Shown here: one piece after another, positions 8,348 through 15,993 of the stretch
Layout of the letters: the number at the start of each line of letters is the position of its first letter
How positions within the stretch are numbered: position 1 is the first letter of the stretch
Source of the DNA: Micromonospora orduensis
GTDB lineage: Bacteria; Actinomycetota; Actinomycetes; Mycobacteriales; Micromonosporaceae
Assembly: GCF_006228125.1 (NCBI RefSeq)
Contig: NZ_VDFY01000158.1
Location: 1 to 59,624 of the forward strand
Direction: 5' to 3'
DNA: 59,624 nucleotides
Translations under genes and position numbers: made by a program
The notes under the pieces: model-generated
Told to the model about the DNA's origin: nothing
Seen by the model: only the letters and a program-made list of their open reading frames with translations
Databases searched by the model: none

Positions 8348-9760
8348 TCAGGAAGGATACTGCGGGTGGGAACGTCCTGCCGTCGTCGGTGACGCCAGTT
8401 CGTCCATCCGGCCGATGTCGGCGAGCCCCACCGCGTCCCCGAAGCGGTCCAGCGCCACCAAAGCCGCCCCGGTGGCACCGATCTCCGGATTGCGTTGGTA
8501 CGACACCGGTCGCGGCGCGAGCGCCGCGGCGAACGCCTGCCGCCACCACACCGACGCGGCCACCGCGCCTCCGCCGAGCACCACCTCGACCGGTTTGTCG
8601 ATCGTGGACTCCAGCACGGCCAGGTCGTCCGCGACCAGCCCGCACAACCCCTGCATCAAGCTGGCCAGGATGTCCACCCCGGTGGTGCTGAAGCTGAGCC
8701 CGCGCAGCTCACCGGAGCCCGCCGGGGCCAGCCCGGGAGGCCTGTCGCCGCCGAAACGCGGATCGGCCGGCCGGGCGCCACCGGGCGGCACCAGCGCCAG
8801 CGCCGCGTCCAGCTCCGCGCCCCGGGGCAACCGCAGCTCCCGGTCGGCCCAGGCGAACAGGTTGCCGCCGCTGGAGTACGCCGCGCCGGTCACCACGTGG
8901 TCGTGGTCGACCCGGTAGCGCCAGAGCTGTTCGGGCAGCCGGGGCAGCGGCTCACCGGCGGGGACCCGCTGCATCAGTCGTACGGCCGCGGAGGTGCCCA
9001 CGGTGACCGCGGCCCGGCTCGGGTCGACGCAGCCCGAGCCGACGTTCGAGGCCGCGCCGTCGCCCACCGGCGGCGACCACCGCGCACCCGCCAGCTGCGG
9101 CCAGCGGCGGGCCTTGTCGGGCCGCAGGCGACCGTGCCAGTCCAGCTCGCCCAGCGGCGGCAGGTCCTGCGGTCGCGCCCCGGCCACCGCCAGGGCCTCC
9201 TCGTCCCACCGCAGGCTCCCCAGGTCCAGCAGGCCGGTGCCGGAGGCCTGGGAGACCGACATGGGTGCCGCCTCCAGCAGCTCACCCAGCACGTACTCGG
9301 GCAGGCCGACGAACCGGGCGATCGGGGTGCCGGACCGTTCCCGCAGCCAGGGCAGCCGCACCGACCAGTAGGAGCGGTGCCACCAGCACCCGGTGCGCTG
9401 GTGGAAGTCGTCCGCGTCGGCCGGCCCGGTCGCCCCGTCGACAGGCGTCGGCCGGGTGTCCAGCCAGGTGATCACCGGCCCCAGCGGGGTGCCGTCGCGG
9501 TCCAGCGGGAGCACCGAGTGCCACTGGGCGGAGACCGCCACGAGATCGACGTCGCGCAGGTGACCGCCGTCGGCCAGCTCGTCGAGGCACTCGATCAGGC
9601 AGGCGAGATAGCCGGGACCGGACACGGTGCCGGTGCCGTCGTCGCCGATGGTGAGGCTGACCTTGCGCCGGGCCAGCGCACCGGGCAGCGGCTGGGTGTC
9701 GGCGTCCAGCACCAGCCCGCGTACCGAGGAGGTGCCCAGGTCGAGCGCGAGAATGTTCAT
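8348..9760 (-). CDS. FGGY-family carbohydrate kinase (gluconokinase-like)
   Basis: ATP-dependent sugar kinase of 470 residues. The N-terminal ATPase fold starts with ALDLGTSSVRG (phosphate 1 motif); VSAQWHSVLPLD resembles the gluconokinase MHSL segment and ITWLDTRP follows; the C-terminal domain has VVLGGGAVAASVWWRQ and ends with GATGAALVAL, typical of FGGY enzymes. The substrate cannot be fixed from sequence: gluconate is favoured, while xylulose or another polyol is possible. It is upstream of the CvnA-like gene on the same strand with a 99-bp gap; no functional link is evident. Confidence 0.85.
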   Translation of the reverse strand: MNILALDLGTSSVRGLVLDADTQPLPGALARRKVSLTIGDDGTGTVSGPGYLACLIECLDELADGGHLRDVDLVAVSAQWHSVLPLDRDGTPLGPVITWLDTRPTPVDGATGPADADDFHQRTGCWWHRSYWSVRLPWLRERSGTPIARFVGLPEYVLGELLEAAPMSVSQASGTGLLDLGSLRWDEEALAVAGARPQDLPPLGELDWHGRLRPDKARRWPQLAGARWSPPVGDGAASNVGSGCVDPSRAAVTVGTSAAVRLMQRVPAGEPLPRLPEQLWRYRVDHDHVVTGAAYSSGGNLFAWADRELRLPRGAELDAALALVPPGGARPADPRFGGDRPPGLAPAGSGELRGLSFSTTGVDILASLMQGLCGLVADDLAVLESTIDKPVEVVLGGGAVAASVWWRQAFAAALAPRPVSYQRNPEIGATGAALVALDRFGDAVGLADIGRMDELASPTTAGRSHPQYPS

Positions 9761-9813
9761 CGCCGGTCAAGTTACCCGGTGCCAACGGGGCCGCGGGCGC
9801 GTAGGGTGGATCC

Positions 9814-9873
9814 ATGCTCGCGCATCCGACCTGCTGGTGGCCCGCCGACCCGGCGGGCACCCTCCGCGCGTAG
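9814..9873 (+). CDS. trpL: Trp leader peptide (19 aa)
   Basis: The short frame MLAHPTCWWPADPAGTLRA ends in TAG and holds two adjacent Trp codons (9835-9840). It lies 94 bp upstream of the fused anthranilate-synthase-type gene and is followed by GC-rich mutually exclusive hairpins. Leader peptides with tandem Trp codons before trpE or trpEG are known in Streptomyces. The peptide itself would have no function; its translation would report charged tRNA-Trp. The close resemblance to actinomycete trp leaders, including an AH-x-x pattern near the start, makes chance unlikely. Confidence 0.75.
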   Translation: MLAHPTCWWPADPAGTLRA

Positions 9874-9883
9874 CTCCATCCAC

Positions 9884-9945
9884 GCGGCCGCCACTTGAGG
9901 CGGCCGCCGGATCTCCGGCCCCGGACGGCCGCCCCGAACGGCGGC
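9884..9945 (+). promoter_or_regulatory. Trp attenuator region with alternative hairpins
   Basis: Four complementary segments are present: A 9884-9892 pairs with B 9899-9907 (9 bp, 6-nt loop); B (9899-9906) can instead pair with C 9926-9933 (8 bp); and C (9928-9933) can pair with D 9940-9945 (6 bp). That is the 1:2, 2:3, 3:4 layout of ribosome-mediated attenuation. The Trp codons are 44 nt before segment A, farther than in enteric trp leaders, so the exact mechanism is uncertain. Confidence 0.55.
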
Positions 9946-9967
9946 GCCCGGCCTGACGGAGACTCCG

Positions 9968-11890
9968 ATGACCCACCTGACCGACCTGCTCGCCGCCGTG
10001 ACCCGTGGCGCCGATCCGGGCCCCTTCGCGCTGCTGCGGCGCGACGGCGCGGACGAGCTGGAGCTGTTCACCGGCACCGTCGACACCGTCGACCAGCTGG
10101 CGGACATTCCCCTGCCGCAGGGCACGCCCGGGGCGCGGACGCTGGCCGTGGTGCCGTTCCGGCAGATCGCCGAACGCGGCTTCGCCTGCGTCGACGACGG
10201 TGCCCCGCTGGAGTGCCTCCAGGTCCGCGGGCATCACCGGATCCCGCTGGCCGACGTCCTGGCCGAGCTGCCCGACGAGGCGGTCCGCGCGGTCGACGCC
10301 GCGTTCGACGTCACCGACGAGGAGTACGCGCGGATCGTGGGCCGGGTGCTGGCCGAGGAGATCGGGCGCGGCGAGGGCGCCAACTTCGTCATCCACCGCA
10401 CCCTGCACGCCACCGTGCAGGGCCCGCCGCTGGTGGCCGCGCTGGCCGCGCTGCGCCGGCTGCTGGTCGCCGAACGCGGCGCGTACTGGACGTTCGTGGT
10501 GCACACCGGCACCCGGACGCTTGTCGGCGCCAGCCCCGAACGGCACGTAAGCGTCGACGACGGCCTCGTCATGATGAACCCGATCAGCGGCACCTTCCGG
10601 CCCGCCGGTGGCGTGCCGGACCGGGCGGCGCTGCTGCGCTTCCTCGCCGACCCCAAGGAGGTCGAGGAGCTGTACATGGTCCTCGACGAGGAGCTGAAGA
10701 TGATGGCCACCGTGGCCGAGCACGGCGGCCAGGTGATCGGCCCGTACCTCAAGGAGATGTCGCACCTCGCGCACACCGAGTACCTGCTCGCCGGGCGCGG
10801 CACCCGCGACGTGCGGGAGGTGCTGCGCGAGACGATGTTCGCGCCGACCGTGACCGGAAGCCCGATGGAGAACGCCTGCCGGGTGATCGCCCGCCACGAG
10901 CGTCGCGGCCGGGGCTACTACGCGGGCGTACTGGCCCTGCTCGGTCACGACGAGGCCGGCCGGCAGACGCTGGACGCGCCGATCCTGATCCGTACCGCCG
11001 AGATCTCCCCCACCGGCGAGCTGCGGGTGCCGGTCGGCGCCACCCTCGTGCGGCATTCGACGGCGGCCGGTGAGGTGGCCGAGACGCACGCCAAGGCCGC
11101 CGGGGTGCTGGCCGCGCTCGGTCTCGGCCCGGCGGCGCCCGCCGGCGACCGGGCGGCGGTCGCGCGGCTGGCCGACGACCCGGTGGTACGCGACGCGCTG
11201 GCCGCGCGTAACGCCCCGCTGGCACGGTTCTGGCTGGACCAGCGGTCGCCGGACGCGCCGGGACTGCCCGGGCTCGTCGGCCGCCGGGCGTTGATCGTGG
11301 ACGCCGAGGACACCTTCACCGGCATGCTGGCCCACCAGCTGGGCGCGTTGGGTCTCACCGTCACCCTGCGGCCGTGGCACGCCGGCGGCCCGGTCGACGA
11401 CTACGACCTGGTGGTGGCCGGCCCCGGACCGGGCGACCCGGGCAGCCCGGACGAGCCGAAGATGGTGGCGCTGCGCGAGCTGCTGGCCGGGCTGCTCGCC
11501 GAGGGCCGGCCGACCCTCGCGGTCTGCCTCGGCCATCAGGTGCTGGCCGGGCTGCTGGGTCTGCCGCTGCACCGCCGGGACGCGCCCTACCAGGGGTTGC
11601 AGCGGGAGGTGTCGCTGTTCGGCCAGAGCCGCCGGGTGGGTTTCTACTCGACGTTCACCGCCCAGGCGGAGGCGGATCGGCTGGACACCGCGTACGGGCC
11701 GGTGGAGCTGGCCCGGGACGTACGCGACGGTGCCGTGCACGCGCTGCGCGGGCAGGGTTTCGCCGGGGTGCAGTTCCACCCGGAGTCGGTGCTCAGCCCG
11801 GACGGCCTGATCGTCCTGGCCGAGCTGCTGGGTGACCTGCTGCCGGCGACCCGGCCGGACGAGCTGCCCACTGCCGGCGGGCGGGCATAG
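9968..11890 (+). CDS. Fused chorismate-utilising synthase and glutamine amidotransferase (PhzE/TrpEG type)
   Basis: A 640-residue fusion. The N-terminal chorismate-binding part (to about 435) resembles PhzE more than classical TrpE: PFRQIAERGFAC, EIGRGEGANFVI, MNPISGTFRP, SHLAHTEYLL and TVTGSPMENACRVI. The C-terminal class I glutamine amidotransferase domain (about 450-630) has the nucleophile Cys520 in VCLGHQ and the His604/Glu606 pair in FHPES. Products could be anthranilate or its intermediate 2-amino-2-deoxyisochorismate. No other phenazine gene is nearby, and the tandem-Trp leader upstream points to regulation by tryptophan. TrpEG function is therefore favoured by context, PhzE-type chemistry by sequence. 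Confidence 0.88.
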   Translation: MTHLTDLLAAVTRGADPGPFALLRRDGADELELFTGTVDTVDQLADIPLPQGTPGARTLAVVPFRQIAERGFACVDDGAPLECLQVRGHHRIPLADVLAELPDEAVRAVDAAFDVTDEEYARIVGRVLAEEIGRGEGANFVIHRTLHATVQGPPLVAALAALRRLLVAERGAYWTFVVHTGTRTLVGASPERHVSVDDGLVMMNPISGTFRPAGGVPDRAALLRFLADPKEVEELYMVLDEELKMMATVAEHGGQVIGPYLKEMSHLAHTEYLLAGRGTRDVREVLRETMFAPTVTGSPMENACRVIARHERRGRGYYAGVLALLGHDEAGRQTLDAPILIRTAEISPTGELRVPVGATLVRHSTAAGEVAETHAKAAGVLAALGLGPAAPAGDRAAVARLADDPVVRDALAARNAPLARFWLDQRSPDAPGLPGLVGRRALIVDAEDTFTGMLAHQLGALGLTVTLRPWHAGGPVDDYDLVVAGPGPGDPGSPDEPKMVALRELLAGLLAEGRPTLAVCLGHQVLAGLLGLPLHRRDAPYQGLQREVSLFGQSRRVGFYSTFTAQAEADRLDTAYGPVELARDVRDGAVHALRGQGFAGVQFHPESVLSPDGLIVLAELLGDLLPATRPDELPTAGGRA

Positions 11891-11922
11891 TCGCCCCCCG
11901 ACGCGGGTAGGGCTCTGTGGAT

Positions 11923-11963
11923 CGGCGGCGCGGACGGGTCGAGAGCCCCCGTCCGCGCCGCCG
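11923..11963. terminator. Bidirectional terminator
   Basis: A 16-bp perfect stem (11923-11938 with 11948-11963) with a 9-nt loop between the convergent PhzE/TrpEG-type gene and wrbA. Among the strongest hairpins in the window. Confidence 0.8.
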
Positions 11964-11977
11964 GTCGTCGGCTGAGG

Positions 11978-12595
11978 TCAGCCGGCCAGGCCCGCCTTCA
12001 GCGCGGCTCCGATCTGGACGGCACGGCGCGCGGTGAGCGCGCACGCCCCCAGCGCCACGGCGTCCGGGGCGATCTCCCCGTTGTTGCTCGTGTGCGACGG
12101 GCCGTACGGGTTGCCGGCGATGAACTGGCTCGTGTCGGTGTAGCCGGGGGTGACCACGACGCCACCCCAGTGGTAGAAGACGTTGAAGAGCGAGGTCAGC
12201 GTGGTCTCCTGGCCGCCGTGCGAGGTCGCCGTCGAGGTGAAGGCGGAGTAGACCTTGTTGGCCAGCGCACCCTGCGCCCAGAGGGGTCCGGTGGTGTCGA
12301 TGAACTGCTTCAGCTGGGCGGCCACCATGCCGTACCGGGTGGGCGAGCCGAGGATCACCACGTCGGCCCAGGCCAGGTCGTCGACCATCACCTCGGGCAC
12401 ATCCTGGGTCTCCAGGTGGTGCGCCTGCCAACCGGAGTTGGAGCGGATCGCCTCCTCCGGCGCCAGCTCGCGCACCTTGCGCAGGCGCACATCGGCACCG
12501 GCGTCCCCGGCGGCCTCACACACCGCCTGCGCCATCTGGTAGGTGATGCCGGTGGCGCTGTAGTAGATCACCGCTACCTTGGTCTGGGCAGCCAT
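11978..12595 (-). CDS. wrbA: NAD(P)H:quinone oxidoreductase, WrbA type
   Basis: FMN-dependent flavodoxin-like enzyme of 205 residues that reduces quinones by two electrons and limits oxidative stress. Seen: the FMN phosphate loop near the N terminus (VIYYSATGITYQMA), the segment ILGSPTRYGMVAAQLKQF, and VYSAFTSTATSHGGQETTL with the WrbA-typical HGGQE. The ATG at 12595 is chosen because the longer upstream frame lacks family sequence and AAGGGGA precedes this codon. Single gene, convergent with the PhzE/TrpEG-type gene. Confidence 0.92.
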   Translation of the reverse strand: MAAQTKVAVIYYSATGITYQMAQAVCEAAGDAGADVRLRKVRELAPEEAIRSNSGWQAHHLETQDVPEVMVDDLAWADVVILGSPTRYGMVAAQLKQFIDTTGPLWAQGALANKVYSAFTSTATSHGGQETTLTSLFNVFYHWGGVVVTPGYTDTSQFIAGNPYGPSHTSNNGEIAPDAVALGACALTARRAVQIGAALKAGLAG

Positions 12596-12809
12596 CAGAT
12601 GTTCCCCTTCTCGTCTGGTTTCAGCTCCCGCGACTACCCGTGACCCGCGCCGACAAACGCCCACCGGGGCGCTCCCGCCCGCACGACGGGCTCAAGTTTT
12701 CCGCAAGTTCCCGGTCATGAGGGCCTCGCGACCGTCGCGGACAGCGATCCTGATGTCACCGGTGCCGACGGAAGCCATCCGCCGCCCCGCACCGAGAGCC
12801 TGAACGGGG

Positions 12810-12849
12810 GATCGCGCTCCGCCGGCAACGACGCTGGCGCAGCGCGATC
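12810..12849. terminator. Terminator hairpin after the DUF3037 gene
   Basis: A 9-bp stem (12810-12818 with 12841-12849) with an inner 5-bp stem lies 26 nt past the stop of the minus-strand DUF3037 gene. Confidence 0.55.
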
Positions 12850-12874
12850 AGGGGATCGGCACGGGCCCGTCCGC

Positions 12875-13243
12875 TCAGCGGACCAGGGCCACCATCAGCC
12901 GTTCCAGCTCGGCCGCCGGGTCGGCGGTGAGCCCGGTGTGCACCGGCCCCGTCTGGATCATCGTGCTGCGCGGGGCGACCAGCCAGTGGAACCGCTCGCC
13001 GAGTCGCATCCGGGTCGCCGGCCCGTTACCGGAACATGTCCGGTCCCACGAGTCGAGCACCGCCGCCACGGCCGGCAGGTCGACGTCGGGCGCCAGCGCT
13101 TCGACCCGGTCCACGTCCAGATGGGTACGCGCGGACAGGAAGTCGCGCTGCTGGCAGTAGAGCAGCACGCCGACGTTGATCTGCTCGCCGCGCTCGATGC
13201 GGGGCACCAGCCGGATCAGCGCGTACTCGAAGGGATGCCTCAC
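12875..13243 (-). CDS. DUF3037 protein
   Basis: A 122-residue protein matching the DUF3037 pattern: an N-terminal FEYALIRLVPRIERGEQINV, then VGVLLYC and a conserved helix DRVEALAPDVDL. The GTG start at 13243 is chosen because its GTGA overlaps the stop of the upstream kinase-like gene by 4 bp and it begins directly at the family's conserved start. DUF3037 genes are often found beside small HipA-like kinases; the role is unknown. A regulatory or substrate partner of the kinase is an inference. Confidence 0.85.
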   Translation of the reverse strand: MRHPFEYALIRLVPRIERGEQINVGVLLYCQQRDFLSARTHLDVDRVEALAPDVDLPAVAAVLDSWDRTCSGNGPATRMRLGERFHWLVAPRSTMIQTGPVHTGLTADPAAELERLMVALVR

Positions 13244-14001
13244 GCCACGCCCCCTGTCGGCAGCCAGTCCGCCGGCCGGGCGGCGCGGCGGGACAGGTGC
13301 GCCACGTACGCGGCCCGCGCCTCGTCGGCGGAGTCGAAGTCGGCGGCGGTCAGCCACTGCGCCGGCACCAGGTCCAGCACCTCGGCGAGCAGTTCCGGGG
13401 TGACCTGCGGGGCCAGTTCGGCGTCGGCGTCGGCGAGCCGGTCGGCGTACGGCGCGAGCACGTGGTCGTCGGCCGCCCGGTAGGCCCGGTGCACGGCGGC
13501 TTCGGCGCGGGGCCAGTTGTGGTGGAAGTACAGGGCCGCGCCGTGGTCGATGAGCCACAGCTCCCGGTGCCAGACGAGCAGGTTCGGGTTGCGCCAGCTC
13601 CGGTCGACGTTCTCCACGTACGCGTCGAACCACAGCACCCGCGACGCCAGCATCGGATCGACGGGGTGCGCGACCGGGTCGAAGCCCAGCGCCCCGGGCA
13701 GGAAGTCCATCCCCAGGTTGGCGCCGCCGCTGTTGCGCAGCAGCTCCTGCACCTCCTGGTCGGGCTCGGCGCGTCCGATCACCGGGTCGATGTCGAGCAC
13801 GACCAGCGGCGGTACGCGCAGCTCCAGCCGGCGGGCCAGCTCACCGCAGATCACCTCGGCGACGAGCGCCTTGGGCCCCTGCCCGGCGCCGGAGAACTTC
13901 GCCACGTACGTGCCGAGGTCGTCGGCCTCGACGACGCCCGGGAGCGAGCCACCCTCGCGCAACGGGGTGGCGTAGCGGATCGCGGTGACCTGGCGGAGCA
14001 C
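13240..14001 (-). CDS. Stand-alone HipA-like kinase domain protein
   Basis: A 253-residue protein resembling the HipA-type Ser/Thr kinase core without the usual HipA N-terminal subdomain. Motifs: VAKFSGAGQGPKALVAEVIC (nucleotide loop and Lys/Glu helix), a catalytic-loop-like FDAYVENVDRSWRNPNL with D and N residues, and WLIDHGAAL, a DFG-like metal site. The start is taken at the GTG at 14001, just before the conserved VLRQVTAIRY; the longer ATG at 14052 is possible. It is translationally coupled to DUF3037. Target and biological role are unknown; toxin-like or regulatory phosphorylation are both possible. Confidence 0.8.
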   Translation of the reverse strand: MLRQVTAIRYATPLREGGSLPGVVEADDLGTYVAKFSGAGQGPKALVAEVICGELARRLELRVPPLVVLDIDPVIGRAEPDQEVQELLRNSGGANLGMDFLPGALGFDPVAHPVDPMLASRVLWFDAYVENVDRSWRNPNLLVWHRELWLIDHGAALYFHHNWPRAEAAVHRAYRAADDHVLAPYADRLADADAELAPQVTPELLAEVLDLVPAQWLTAADFDSADEARAAYVAHLSRRAARPADWLPTGGVA

Positions 14002-14055
14002 GCCGCCCACCCTACTGTGATCTCCGAGGGTGCCCGCCGGGAGTGCCGACACCGG

Positions 14056-14646
14056 TCACCGCGGTTGCGCCAGGCCCCGCAGGAGCAGGGCGACCAGGCG
14101 TCGGGGGTCGTAGCGGGGGTCCTTGTCGCCGCCGATGCAGAGGTTGCCGATGCCGCGCATCAGTTCGACCGCGCTGATGCCGGGCGTGATCTCGCCGGCG
14201 TCGGCGGCGGCGTCGAGCAACTGCGCGCAGACGGGCACCAGGTTGTCGAGGAAGTAGGTGTGCAGGGCGTCGAAGCCGCCGGTGTCCGATTGCAGCGCGT
14301 TGGCGAGGCCGTGTTTCGTGACCAGGAAGTCGATGAAGAGGTCGACCCACTGCCGCAGCGCGGCGAACGGAGAGTCGGCGCTGGCCAGCAGCGCGGGGCC
14401 GGCGTCGGCGCAGGCCTGGACCTGGTGCCGGTAGACGGCGACGACGAGGTCGGCCCGGGTCGGGAAGTGCCGGTAGATCGTCCCGATGCCGACCCCGGCC
14501 CGGGCCGCGATCTCGCGGATCGGGGCTTCCACGCCGGAGGTGACGAACACCGCGGCGGCGGCGCTGAGCAGCGTCTGCTGGTTGCGTACCGCGTCGGCCC
14601 GTCTGCCTCGGGCTGGCACCTGCGGGGACTGGCTCGTCGCCGACAC
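14056..14646 (-). CDS. TetR/AcrR-family transcriptional regulator
   Basis: A 196-residue repressor with an N-terminal helix-turn-helix (IREIAARAGVGIGTIYRHFP at about 44-63) and a variable C-terminal ligand-binding domain. It is divergent from a hydrolase-like gene, and the 154-bp spacer contains three overlapping inverted repeats with TCCG/CGGA half-sites, so auto-repression and control of the neighbour are expected. The ligand is unknown. Confidence 0.9.
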   Translation of the reverse strand: MSATSQSPQVPARGRRADAVRNQQTLLSAAAAVFVTSGVEAPIREIAARAGVGIGTIYRHFPTRADLVVAVYRHQVQACADAGPALLASADSPFAALRQWVDLFIDFLVTKHGLANALQSDTGGFDALHTYFLDNLVPVCAQLLDAAADAGEITPGISAVELMRGIGNLCIGGDKDPRYDPRRLVALLLRGLAQPR

Positions 14647-14667
14647 CGGTTCTCCTCACGCGGACGG

Positions 14668-14733
14668 TTGGCAAAACGGATCAGTGTTCCGTATAGTTTT
14701 AGCGGAACGGCGATCCGCTTTGACTGTAGCGGA
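14668..14733. promoter_or_regulatory. Divergent promoter with a cluster of TetR-type operators
   Basis: On the + strand TTGGCA (14668-14673), an 18-nt spacer and TATAGT (14692-14697) form a good promoter. Overlapping it are inverted repeats with arms ACGGA/TCCGT (14676-14692), GTTCCG/CGGAAC (14686-14708) and TCCGCT/AGCGGA (14714-14733). They are likely binding sites of the adjacent TetR regulator and cover both divergent start regions. Confidence 0.6.
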
Positions 14734-14800
14734 AGCAGGAACGTCCTGCCCGGCCCACCGCGCCGGCTCCGCACCAGCAGCCCGGGAAGGCATCACCATC

Positions 14801-15406
14801 ATGACCGCACCCACTCTCGTCGCCGACACCAGCAACGCCCCGGTCCTGTCCGTCAGCCCGATCGCGCTACCGGCTCCCGACCGCGCCGTGGACCTGCAGG
14901 TACGCGTCTCCGCGCCGGTGACCGGCAGCGAGTTGCCGATCATCCTGCTCTCGCACGGGCACGGGCTCTCGAACAACCTCTCCTCGCTCAACGGCTACGG
15001 GCCACTGGCCAACCACTGGGCGGCGCGCGGCTTCGTCGTGATCCAGCCGACCCATCTGGACTCGAAGACCCTGAGCCTCGATTCCGCCGACCCGGAGGCC
15101 CCGCTCCACTGGCGGTCACGGGCCGAGGACATGACCCGCATCCTCGACCACCTCGACCCGTACGTCCTCTCCCCCGGCCCCAAGTCTCTCCTGACCCTCT
15201 TCGACGCCGAGCACTGTCTCGGCGGGATCTCCGGCTACGACGCTGCCGAGACCACTGACGAGAACCCGCGGCGGGTGGCGGCGGTCCAGGCGCTCACCTG
15301 GGCCTACCTCCGCAGCGCGCTCTACCCCGGGGATTCCGCGTGGCAGACGACGTGCGCCGAACTGACCTCCGGGGTCGACGGGGTCGGTCGGATCGAGTCC
15401 AAGTAG
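14801..15406 (+). pseudogene. Internally deleted chlorophyllase-like alpha/beta hydrolase
   Basis: The 201-residue frame is intact but lacks the middle of the fold. The N-terminal part (PIILLSHGHGLSNNLSSL, the oxyanion-hole strand) runs to RILDHLD at about residue 120. It then jumps to PYVLSPGPKSLLTLFDAEH, which normally lies near the catalytic His at the C terminus. Family members are about 320-340 residues, so roughly 120-130 residues holding the nucleophile elbow (GHSxGG) and catalytic Asp are missing, in frame. Hydrolase activity is not expected. It could be a decaying gene or a retained truncated form. It is the likely target of the adjacent TetR gene. Confidence 0.7.
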
Positions 15407-15459
15407 GCCCGGTCGGGGGGCCGGCGACACGCCGTGGCCCCCAACCCTCGGGCCCACTG

Positions 15460-15852
15460 TCAGTCGAGCTTGTCGCGCAGGTCGTCGACCTGCTGCTGGA
15501 GGCGGTCCACCGCGCCCTCGTTGTTGACGAAGGTGGTGATGCCCGCGGCGAGGCCCAGACCGATCAACACCGCGAGGATGCTCAACACCAGACCGCCGAT
15601 GGCCACGCCCCGACCGGTCACCCCGGGCCGTTGGCTCATCTTCAGTCCGACGATGCCGAGAATGATCCCGATGATGCCCAGCACCAGCCCGATCCAGGCC
15701 AGGATCGCGGTCAGCACGCTGAGCAGGCCGGCGACGCCGAAGACCAGAGCGAAGGTGGCGGCCGCGCTCGTCTTCGCGCGGGCGTCCCCCCGATGGGTCC
15801 GGGACCCGGCCGATGTGCCGGCACCCCGGGCCGGCTCACTTGCGGCAGTCAT
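15460..15852 (-). CDS. DUF4190-type small membrane protein
   Basis: A 130-residue protein with a polar Ala/Ser/Arg N terminus, two strongly hydrophobic segments (FALVFGVAGLLSVLTAILAW with the adjacent GIIGIILGIVGL, then a second one ending GLGLAAGI), and a short coiled-coil-like tail (VDRLQQQVDDLRDKLD). The pattern fits DUF4190 membrane proteins, which are common in actinobacteria and of unknown function. The start at 15852 begins the conserved reading; longer frames upstream run antisense to the next gene. Confidence 0.75.
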   Translation of the reverse strand: MTAASEPARGAGTSAGSRTHRGDARAKTSAAATFALVFGVAGLLSVLTAILAWIGLVLGIIGIILGIVGLKMSQRPGVTGRGVAIGGLVLSILAVLIGLGLAAGITTFVNNEGAVDRLQQQVDDLRDKLD

Positions 15853-15993
15853 GAGACTCCCTTCCGCACGCGCGGCGCGCGTACTTCCGGCCGGCCGTTT
15901 TCCCACGTCGACCACCGTTACGCCTCGCGCCGGCACGATCTGTCGGTGCCGCCGCCTAGGCTGGCGGCCCGGCCACCGGAAAGGGGCGTGGCG

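Noticed and set aside
9968..11890. Start of a phenazine biosynthesis cluster
   Set aside because: No PhzF, PhzG, PhzD or PhzB-like genes nearby, and the Trp leader argues for amino-acid biosynthesis control.
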